Source: CALCTE01 sp045627885 (GTDB taxonomy: Bacteria > Bacillota > Clostridia > Oscillospirales > CAG-272). Taken from it: a DNA stretch of 29,511 nucleotides. The stretch's first letter is position 1. Each line of letters begins with the position of its first letter. Below the pieces are notes generated by a model, which saw only the letters and a list, made by a program, of their open reading frames with translations, did not search any database and was not told where the DNA came from. Positions 1 to 6,735 of the stretch are shown piece after piece. The translations under genes were made by a program, and so were the position numbers. Location: positions 1 through 29,511 of the forward strand of contig JAZQOM010000071.1 of assembly GCA_045627885.1 (NCBI GenBank). Reading direction: 5' to 3'.

Positions 1-29
1 TTTTCGAAGCGGCGGTTTTTTACGCATAA

Positions 30-1160
30 CTATTTTATTTCCACATTGTCATACAGATAATTCATTTTTTCCGTTATAAGAGTTTCATAATCGTTGCAGG
101 TTCTTATTTCATCGTCGATGTAATAGTAGCAGTTACCCATATCGTCAATCATCGTACTGCCTTTGGTATCTATTACGGGCTCGGTTACGGATATTATTTC
201 GTCTCCGCTTATCATCAGCGCGTTATTCGAAAAGATTTTCATTCCCTGAATAAAATAGTCTTCAATCGTCTTTATCTGCGCCTTGAAGGTTTCGTCGAGC
301 GTGAGGGAGGAGAGACTGTTGTCGCACAAGCCGTAGTTTACTCCGACTTCGATTTCGGTATTTCCCGAGAATGAGCCGTCCGATATCGAGGAAATAATAT
401 AATTCAAAAATCCTGTGTGGTCGGTTTTAAGCGAAACGGCGGCACTGCGCCCGATATTGTATCCGACGGCTCTGTTGCCGTATCCGCTTGCGGATTCACC
501 TGCCGGAATAAAAACGATATCGCATCTTTCGGATGAAAGCTGCCTTTCGTTTTTGCTGACGATTATTCCTATATTCGAGTTTACTATGCGCACACCTGCC
601 GCAAATGCGTTGATTTGCGCAAATTCCTCGGCGCTTTTCGGAGCTTCGGCGTTTATTCCTATCTTGTCCGATTTGGTTATTTTGGCGCTTATTACTCCGA
701 GAATATAGTTGTACTCAAGATATGAGTCCTCGAAGCAAATGAGATTATCGGAGTTGCCGCAATCGTCGCAATAGGCTATAAAAAACTTGTCCGGATTTGC
801 TTTTATTTGAGCAGAGGCATCATCGCATTTGATTCCTCTGTCGAAAATTATCACATTACATCCAAAAGAAAATGCTCTGTTCAGCACATCGTCAAGCGTG
901 CCGTCATTGTTTATATCGAATTCGAATATCCGTTCCTTGCCGAACCTGAATTTCTCTCCCATATCGTTTACCGAATCGGCAAGTGTCGCATTTTTTGCGT
1001 GAATATAAGCTATTGCTATATCGGATTCCGGAATCGCATTTACATCGGTATATATAAATTTTTTGGCATAATCCGTTCCGCTTTCTTTGCATGAAACAAG
1101 CGAAAGAGCAAAGACTGCGAGAACGATAAGAGCGAAAATCCGTCGCAACTTAATATACAT
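30..1160 (-). CDS. BMP/PnrA-family lipoprotein (ABC-type substrate-binding protein-like)
   Basis: 376 aa. The N-terminus has positive charges (KLRR), a hydrophobic stretch and a lipobox LVSC, with the lipidated Cys at residue 24, so the protein is expected to be anchored on the outer face of the cytoplasmic membrane. The rest resembles the basic membrane protein (BMP, PnrA/Med-like) family: type I periplasmic-binding folds that in known cases bind purine nucleosides for ABC import. The alternating 'IAIAYIH', 'VIIFDRG' and 'FFIAYCDDCG' strands and the 'YILGVISAKITKSDKIGI' region fit that fold. No permease or ATPase gene for nucleoside uptake is next to it. It is the last gene of the sufC-sufB operon; its ribosome binding site (AAGGAG) overlaps the stop of the sufB-like gene. 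The start ATG at 1158-1160 is well placed behind that site. The family call is fairly secure; the ligand is unknown, and a sensor role is possible. Confidence 0.72.
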   Translation of the reverse strand: MYIKLRRIFALIVLAVFALSLVSCKESGTDYAKKFIYTDVNAIPESDIAIAYIHAKNATLADSVNDMGEKFRFGKERIFEFDINNDGTLDDVLNRAFSFGCNVIIFDRGIKCDDASAQIKANPDKFFIAYCDDCGNSDNLICFEDSYLEYNYILGVISAKITKSDKIGINAEAPKSAEEFAQINAFAAGVRIVNSNIGIIVSKNERQLSSERCDIVFIPAGESASGYGNRAVGYNIGRSAAVSLKTDHTGFLNYIISSISDGSFSGNTEIEVGVNYGLCDNSLSSLTLDETFKAQIKTIEDYFIQGMKIFSNNALMISGDEIISVTEPVIDTKGSTMIDDMGNCYYYIDDEIRTCNDYETLITEKMNYLYDNVEIK

Positions 1161-1169
1161 ATTATCTCC

Positions 1170-2087
1170 TTATTTTAAGAAGCCGCTTATTATTTGTTCC
1201 TCCGCTTCCTTTTCGGTAAGACCGAGAGTCATGAGCTTTATGAGCTGTTCGCCGGCGATTTTTCCTATTGCCGCCTCGTGAATCATGCTTGCGTCCACGC
1301 AGTTTGCGCTGATTTCGGGTATTGCCGATACGGAGGCATCGTCGAGAATAATCGCGTCGCATTCAGAATGCCCCGTGCATATACTGTTACCGTTCATTCT
1401 CGCAAGGAATTTCTGCTTTGATTTTCCGGCGGCGACTGACCTCGATATGATGTTTGCGGAGGTATTTTTGCCGTTTAAGTCAACCGTAAAATCGGTTTCG
1501 GCACACTGTGTGCCATGAGTGTAGAGCTTTTCTGTCACTTTTATCGTCGCGTTGTCCGAAAGCTCCGCCGAAGTTCGGCGCGAAGTCGAGTCGATGCCCT
1601 TTATTTGCGTGGTTTCCATCTCAAAGGTACCGCCCTCGTCAACATAGATTACGGTTTCGGGGTTCATTACTTTTCCGCCCGTACCGTCGCCTTCGCCGTA
1701 GTGCTTTTCGACATATTTTACTTTGGCGTTTTTGCCCACGAAAAATGTGTGAACGCCGTCGTGCTTTGAGGTGTCGCATCCGCTGTTGTGAATGCCGCAG
1801 CCTGCCACTATGAGGACATCGGAATTGTCGCCGATATGAAAATCGTTATAAACAAGCTCCGTGTGACCGCTTTGAGACAGAATTACCGGAATATGAATGC
1901 TTTCGTTTACTGTTCCCGGCTTTACGATTACATCAATTCCGTTTTTATCGGTTTTTGTGACTATATCTATATTCGCGGTAGTGCTTCTTCCGGCGGATTC
2001 TCCGTTAAGCCTTATGTTGTATGCTCCGCTCGGAACCTCGTGAAGCCCCGATATTTCTTCGAGAATATGTTCTTCTATCTTATCCAT
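1170..2087 (-). CDS. sufB: SufB/SufD-like Fe-S cluster scaffold protein of a minimal Suf (SMS-like) system
   Basis: 305 aa, far shorter than the ~470-490 aa SufB of classical systems, and the only SufB/D protein here. The C-terminal part carries the SufB/SufD core: repeated beta-strand segments followed by 'MIHEAAIGKIAGEQL' and 'LTEKEAEEQIISGFL', matching the family's HEA.IGKI and C-terminal helix motifs. It should pair with the SufC ATPase encoded 13 bp upstream to build Fe-S clusters in the cytoplasm. I chose ATG 2085-2087 because it is preceded by AAAGGAGATTCCC; the open frame runs further upstream into sufC but has no ribosome binding site there. A lone short SufB with SufC and no sufD, sufS or sufU nearby matches the SUF-like minimal systems described in archaea and anaerobic bacteria. 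Whether it scaffolds clusters alone is inferred from the family. Confidence 0.85.
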   Translation of the reverse strand: MDKIEEHILEEISGLHEVPSGAYNIRLNGESAGRSTTANIDIVTKTDKNGIDVIVKPGTVNESIHIPVILSQSGHTELVYNDFHIGDNSDVLIVAGCGIHNSGCDTSKHDGVHTFFVGKNAKVKYVEKHYGEGDGTGGKVMNPETVIYVDEGGTFEMETTQIKGIDSTSRRTSAELSDNATIKVTEKLYTHGTQCAETDFTVDLNGKNTSANIISRSVAAGKSKQKFLARMNGNSICTGHSECDAIILDDASVSAIPEISANCVDASMIHEAAIGKIAGEQLIKLMTLGLTEKEAEEQIISGFLK

Positions 2088-2100
2088 TGGGAATCTCCTT

Positions 2101-2826
2101 TCAAAGCTTGTCCGAAAGAATCTTGCATACTCCCGCGCCGCCGAGCAGATGGGGGAGAACTTCGTCTTTCGTACCCGTTCTTTCAATCTTTCCGTCGGAT
2201 ATGAGCACAATCTTATCCGCGATGTTGAGAATCCTCTCCTGATGCGAGATAATTATTATCGTGCCGTTAATCTCGTCGTGCATTTTTTCAAATACCTTGA
2301 TGAGATTGCCGAAGCTCCAGAGGCCGATTCCCGCTTCCGGCTCGTCGAAAACCGAGAGCTTTGTTCCGCGTGCAAGAAGTGTGGCGATTTCAATTCTTTT
2401 GAGTTCACCGCCAGAAAGGCTTGCGTTAACCTCTCTGTCGATGTAATCTCTTGCACAGAGTCCGACTTCGGAAAGGTAGCCACAGGATTCCGCTATACCG
2501 ATGTCCTTGCCTGCGGCGAGCCTTATGAGGTCTTTTACGGTAATTCCCTTAAACCTTACGGGCTGTTGAAAAGCAAAGCTTACGCCTTTGTTTGCTCTTT
2601 CCGTAACCGAGCAAGCGGTTATATCCTCACCGTCAAGAATTATTTTGCCGGAATCGGGAGTAATGATTCCCGCGATTATTTTTGCAAGCGTCGATTTTCC
2701 GCCGCCGTTGGGGCCGGTTATGGCAATAAATCCGCCGTCAATCTTGAGAGAGACATCGTCTATTATTTTTTTGTTTTCACCGTTTTCATCGGTTACACTG
2801 TAACATATATTCTTAAGTTCGAGCAT
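2101..2826 (-). CDS. sufC: SufC-type ABC ATPase for Fe-S cluster assembly
   Basis: 241 aa soluble ABC ATPase without membrane segments. Walker A is GPNGGGKST at residues 38-46, the signature is LSGGELKR, the Walker B region is 'LSVFDEPEAGIGLWSF' with the catalytic Glu in place, and the H-loop is 'IIISHQERIL'. DEPEAGI-LWSF is typical of SufC-like rather than importer ATPases. It should energise the SufB-like scaffold encoded directly downstream. I chose ATG 2824-2826 because AGGAGG lies about 5 bases before it; an ATG five codons upstream overlaps that site and is unlikely. The gene is the first of a three-gene minus-strand operon driven by a promoter at 2853-2881. Function in Fe-S assembly is known for the family; pairing here is inferred from adjacency. 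Confidence 0.88.
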   Translation of the reverse strand: MLELKNICYSVTDENGENKKIIDDVSLKIDGGFIAITGPNGGGKSTLAKIIAGIITPDSGKIILDGEDITACSVTERANKGVSFAFQQPVRFKGITVKDLIRLAAGKDIGIAESCGYLSEVGLCARDYIDREVNASLSGGELKRIEIATLLARGTKLSVFDEPEAGIGLWSFGNLIKVFEKMHDEINGTIIIISHQERILNIADKIVLISDGKIERTGTKDEVLPHLLGGAGVCKILSDKL

Positions 2827-2852
2827 ATTGCCTCCTGACATTTAATCAGTGT

Positions 2853-2881
2853 ATTTTATCACATTCTGTATCAAAAGACAA
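2853..2881 (-). promoter_or_regulatory. Sigma-A-type promoter for the sufC-sufB-lipoprotein operon
   Basis: On the minus strand a -35 element TTGTCT (2876-2881) is followed after 17 bases by a -10 element TAAAAT (2853-2858) with an upstream TG (extended -10). It lies about 27 bases before the sufC start. I see no clear IscR- or Fur-like palindrome around it. Confidence 0.6.
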
Positions 2882-2974
2882 GTGGATAGTCGAAATTCAT
2901 TACGGATAAATTGTTTTTTGTGAAATATTATATAAAATTCTATTGATAATCACGATAATATGTTAATTTGACGA

Positions 2975-3003
2975 TTGACAAAAGAATAAAACGGATATAA
3001 AAT
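2975..3003 (+). promoter_or_regulatory. Sigma-A-type promoter for the ABC exporter operon
   Basis: A perfect -35 TTGACA (2975-2980) is followed after 17 bases by TAAAAT (2998-3003). It lies 42 bases before the TTG start of the first exporter gene, inside the ~200-base divergent gap shared with the sufC promoter. The gap is AT-rich and otherwise holds no recognisable element. Confidence 0.65.
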
Positions 3004-3044
3004 TGTTAAGTTAATTATTTAATCATACGAAAGGACTGACAGAA

Positions 3045-4778
3045 TTGATAAAACGGCTCGCAAGATGCGTTCGAGAATATAAAAAGCCGACGATATACAC
3101 CTTGCTTTTAATCATCGGCGAAGCGGTCATCGAATGTGTCATACCGTTTATAACCGCCGACCTTGTAAACAAGATAAACGACGGAATAGAAATGCAGTAC
3201 ATAATCAAAAAGGGATTACTGCTTGTTGCGCTTTCTCTTGTTTCTCTTGCCTGCGGAGCGATAGCGGGATTTACAAGCGCAAGAGCTTCGTCTGGCTTTG
3301 CCAAGAATTTAAGACATGATATTTTCGCAAAGATTCAGACCTATTCATTTGAAAATATCGACAAATTTTCGTCTTCATCGCTTGTCACGAGAATCACGAC
3401 GGATGTAGTCAATGTTCAGACGGCATATATGATGATAATCAGAATGGCTGTCCGCAGTCCGCTTATGCTGCTTTTTTCCGTAATTATGGCATTTATTATG
3501 GGCGGAAAGCTTGCGCTGACATTTGTTGTTGTCATTCCCGTTCTAACAATAGGACTTCTTCTTATCGCCAAAAAGGCTATGCCGACCTTCAGACGCATTT
3601 TCAAAAAATACGATAAGCTCAATGAGTCGATAGAAGAAAATGTACGCGGAATGCGCGTGGTAAAGGGCTTTGCAAGGGAAGAGTACGAGAAAGTAAAGTT
3701 CAAAAAGGCGTCCGACGATATCTGCATTGACTTTACAAAGGCGGAACGGATAGTTGCACTCAATCCCGCCGTAATGCAGTTTTGCGTGTACTTTAATATG
3801 ATATTCGTTCTTATTGTCGGCTCAAAAATGGCAATAGCCGGCTCGATATCATACGGCGAAATGTCGGCGATGCTCACATACGGAATACAGATACTTATGT
3901 CACTTATGATGCTCTCCATGGTATATGTAATAATCACCATGTCGACGGAATCGTTCAAAAGAATAAACGAGGTGCTTGACGAAGAGCCTGCAATGAAGCA
4001 ACCCGACAATCCCGTAATGAGCGTTGCAAACGGCTCTGTTGACTTTAACAATGTCAGCTTCAAATACGCACAGAGGGCAAAGAAAAACACGCTTGAGAAT
4101 ATCAATATCCACATAGATTCCGGTATGACCGTCGGAATAATCGGCGGCACCGGCTCAAGCAAAAGCTCACTTGTTCAGCTTATTCCGAGACTTTACGATG
4201 TCACGGACGGAAGCGTAACACTCGGCGGAGTAGATGTCAGAGATTATGACCTCAAAACCCTGCGCGACTCCGTTGCGGTTGTGCTGCAGAAGAACGAGCT
4301 TTTCTCCGGAACAATAAAAGAAAATCTCCGTTGGGGCAATCAGAACGCAAGCGACGAAGAAATTGTCGAAGCCTGCAAGCTTGCTCAGGCGGATGAGTTC
4401 ATAATGACATTTCCCGATAAATACGATACAAAGATTGAGCAGGGCGGAACAAATGTCTCCGGCGGTCAGAAACAGAGACTCTGCATAGCAAGAGCACTCC
4501 TCAAAAAGCCGAAGATTCTCATTCTTGACGACTCAACCAGCGCCGTTGACACAAAGACCGACTCCCTCATAAGAGCGGGATTCAAGAAGTTCATTCCCGA
4601 GACGACGAAGATAATAATAGCGCAAAGAATTTCATCCGTCGAAGATGCCGATATGATAATCGTCATGGAAAACGGTAAAGTCAACGATGTCGGAAAGCAC
4701 GATGAGCTTCTCTTGAGATGCGGAATATACAAAGAGGTATATTTACAGCAGACGGGCGGAGGTGAAATCAATGAATAA
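3045..4778 (+). CDS. ABC exporter half-transporter, subunit with degenerate ATP site
   Basis: 577 aa. A type I exporter membrane domain (about residues 15-300, six hydrophobic segments) is followed by a nucleotide-binding domain (about 335-570). Walker A is GGTGSSKSS (residues 367-375), with Ser where GSGKS normally has Gly; the signature VSGGQKQR is intact. Walker B reads ILDDSTSAVD, with Asp496 replacing the catalytic Glu, and the switch histidine is Gln527 (IIAQRIS). These changes mark the 'degenerate site' subunit of heterodimeric exporters such as TM287/288 or BmrCD. The start is TTG at 3045, about 9 bases after AAAGGA; no better start is near. Its stop overlaps the next gene, the expected partner, by 8 bases. 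The substrate (drug, peptide or lipid) cannot be inferred. Confidence 0.88.
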   Translation: MIKRLARCVREYKKPTIYTLLLIIGEAVIECVIPFITADLVNKINDGIEMQYIIKKGLLLVALSLVSLACGAIAGFTSARASSGFAKNLRHDIFAKIQTYSFENIDKFSSSSLVTRITTDVVNVQTAYMMIIRMAVRSPLMLLFSVIMAFIMGGKLALTFVVVIPVLTIGLLLIAKKAMPTFRRIFKKYDKLNESIEENVRGMRVVKGFAREEYEKVKFKKASDDICIDFTKAERIVALNPAVMQFCVYFNMIFVLIVGSKMAIAGSISYGEMSAMLTYGIQILMSLMMLSMVYVIITMSTESFKRINEVLDEEPAMKQPDNPVMSVANGSVDFNNVSFKYAQRAKKNTLENINIHIDSGMTVGIIGGTGSSKSSLVQLIPRLYDVTDGSVTLGGVDVRDYDLKTLRDSVAVVLQKNELFSGTIKENLRWGNQNASDEEIVEACKLAQADEFIMTFPDKYDTKIEQGGTNVSGGQKQRLCIARALLKKPKILILDDSTSAVDTKTDSLIRAGFKKFIPETTKIIIAQRISSVEDADMIIVMENGKVNDVGKHDELLLRCGIYKEVYLQQTGGGEINE

Positions 4779-6675
4779 GACAAAGCCAGAGGCAAAAAAG
4801 GGAACTTTGAGCAGAGTTCTCAAAATGTTGTTTGGATTTTATCCTGTGCTCGCCCCCGTAACGGCTCTCTGTATTCTGTTTTCAGCCGTTGTATCATCAA
4901 TTCCTTCACTGTTTATCAACAGAGTAATCGATACTATCAAAAAATATGTCGAGAGCGACAACAGAGATTGGGGCGCGGCTTCAAAAGAGATTCTTTCGAT
5001 TGTCTTCATACTTATCGGACTCTATGTGCTCTCCGTTGCGTCGATAGCGGTATATAATCAGCTTATGGCGTATATGACACAGGGATTTCTCAACAAGATG
5101 CGCTGTGCCATGTTCAACGGAATGCAGGACTTGCCGATAAGATACTTTGACAGACGCAAGCACGGCGATATCATGAGCCACTATACAAATGATATCGACA
5201 CTTTAAGACAGCTTGTATCGCAGTCTTTGCCGTCGCTTTTAAGCTCCGGCGCAATCGTATTGTCCGTGTTCTCGATAATGATGTATTTCAGTATATGGAT
5301 GACGCTGATAGTCATAGTCGGAATTATACTGATGATATTCGTCTCAAAGAAATTCGGCGGCGGAAGCGCCAAGTTCTTTGTAAAACAGCAGAAGTCCATA
5401 GCGGCATTCGAGGGCTATGTTCAGGAAATGATGAACGGTCAGAAGGTCGTCAAGGTATTCAATCACGAACAAGAATGCCAAAACGGCTTTGACGAAATTA
5501 ACGAAGCGCTTTTCAATGAGAGCTATAAGGCTCACGGCTACGCCAATATACTCGCGCCGGTTATAATGAATATCGGAAACTTCCTATATGTTGTAATAGC
5601 AACGGTAGGCGGCTTGTTCCTTTTGTCGGGGCTTCCCAATTTCAGCCTTTCCGGAAATGCGTTCGGAATAGCCGTGCTTGTTCCTTTTCTCAATATGACA
5701 AAGCAGTTTACCGGCAACATAAACGGCGCATCACAGCAGATAAACTCGATAGTAATGGGACTTGCCGGAGCGGAGCGCGTATTCGCACTGATGGACGAAG
5801 AGCCCGAAGTCGACGACGGCTATGTTACATTGGTTAATGTCGAAACCGACGGACTCGGTCATTTTACCGAAACGGAAAAGCGTACCGGAAAATGGGCGTG
5901 GAAATATCCTCACAAGGACGGAACGATATCGTACACACCGCTTACGGGAGATGTAAGACTTGTTGATGTCAACTTTTCGTATAATCCCGAAAAGCAGATA
6001 CTTCACGAGGTTTCCGTATACGCTGAGCCCGGTCAGAAGGTTGCATTCGTCGGCGCAACGGGAGCCGGCAAGACCACGATAACAAATCTTATAAACCGTT
6101 TTTACGATATTGAAGACGGCAAGATAAGATATGACGGAATCAATATAGGAAAGATAAAGAAATCCGATTTAAGGCGTTCTCTCGGCATAGTGTTGCAGGA
6201 TACGAACTTGTTTACCGGAACTGTTATGGACAACATTCGCTACGGATACCTTGAAGCAAGTGACGAAGAATGTATTGACGCCGCAAAGCTTGCCGGAGCG
6301 GATGACTTTATCACAAGACTGCCAAACGGTTATGACACAATGCTCACGAATAACGGCTCCAATCTTTCACAAGGACAGCGACAGCTCATCGCAATAGCGA
6401 GAGCGGCAGTTGCCAATCCGCCGTTTATGATACTTGACGAAGCCACATCGTCGATAGATACGAGAACGGAATCGATAGTACAGCGCGGAATGGATAAGCT
6501 TATGGAGGGAAGAACGGTGTTCGTAATAGCGCACAGACTTTCGACCGTAAAGAACTCCGATGTTATTATGGTGCTTGACCGCGGAAGAATCATCGAGAGG
6601 GGCAATCACGAAAAGCTCATAGCCGAAAAGGGAGTATATTATCAGCTCTACACCGGCGCATTCGAGCTTGAATAA
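4771..6675 (+). CDS. ABC exporter half-transporter, subunit with canonical ATP site
   Basis: 634 aa. A type I exporter membrane domain (about residues 20-330) leads to a nucleotide-binding domain with Walker A GATGAGKTT (428-436), signature LSQGQRQ, Walker B MILDEATSSID with catalytic Glu557, and H-loop His588 (IAHRLS). Between the domains lies an unusually long linker (about 355-400, rich in Thr, Lys and Trp) that I recall in clostridial exporters of this type. The ATG at 4771 is chosen because GGAGG ends 8 bases before it; a GTG at 4762 lies inside that site. Together with the upstream subunit it should form a membrane heterodimer in which this subunit supplies the active catalytic residues. 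The signature LSQGQ faces the degenerate site, as in known heterodimers. Confidence 0.9.
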   Translation: MNKTKPEAKKGTLSRVLKMLFGFYPVLAPVTALCILFSAVVSSIPSLFINRVIDTIKKYVESDNRDWGAASKEILSIVFILIGLYVLSVASIAVYNQLMAYMTQGFLNKMRCAMFNGMQDLPIRYFDRRKHGDIMSHYTNDIDTLRQLVSQSLPSLLSSGAIVLSVFSIMMYFSIWMTLIVIVGIILMIFVSKKFGGGSAKFFVKQQKSIAAFEGYVQEMMNGQKVVKVFNHEQECQNGFDEINEALFNESYKAHGYANILAPVIMNIGNFLYVVIATVGGLFLLSGLPNFSLSGNAFGIAVLVPFLNMTKQFTGNINGASQQINSIVMGLAGAERVFALMDEEPEVDDGYVTLVNVETDGLGHFTETEKRTGKWAWKYPHKDGTISYTPLTGDVRLVDVNFSYNPEKQILHEVSVYAEPGQKVAFVGATGAGKTTITNLINRFYDIEDGKIRYDGINIGKIKKSDLRRSLGIVLQDTNLFTGTVMDNIRYGYLEASDEECIDAAKLAGADDFITRLPNGYDTMLTNNGSNLSQGQRQLIAIARAAVANPPFMILDEATSSIDTRTESIVQRGMDKLMEGRTVFVIAHRLSTVKNSDVIMVLDRGRIIERGNHEKLIAEKGVYYQLYTGAFELE

Positions 6676-6698
6676 ATAAACGAGCTTGAATAAAAAAT
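6663..6698 (+). repeat. 18-bp tandem duplication across the exporter stop codon
   Basis: Positions 6663-6680 and 6681-6698 both begin CGAGCTTGAATAAA; the four remaining bases differ slightly. The first copy holds the last codons and the stop of the exporter gene, and the second copy repeats them just before the terminator. It is a small local duplication with no evident function. Confidence 0.7.
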
Positions 6699-6699
6699 A

Positions 6700-6725
6700 C
6701 GGGGCACATCGTTTGATGTGCCCCG
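6700..6725. terminator. Bidirectional intrinsic terminator between convergent genes
   Basis: An 11-bp perfect stem (CGGGGCACATC / GATGTGCCCCG) with loop GTTT sits between the converging exporter and P-type ATPase genes. Reading on the minus strand it is followed by TATTTTTTA, a good U-tract; on the plus strand the following ATATTTAT is weaker. It is therefore strongest for the ATPase transcript and probably serves both. Confidence 0.85.
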
Positions 6726-6735
6726 ATATTTATGC

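Noticed and set aside
1..26. Possible start of a further minus-strand gene (ATG at 26-24, MRKKPP...)
   Set aside because: Only eight codons are inside the window and no ribosome binding site precedes the ATG, so a real gene cannot be told from chance.
2088..2210. Upstream extension of the SufB-like protein by 41 residues
   Set aside because: It overlaps sufC, shows no family similarity, and ATG 2087 has a strong ribosome binding site.
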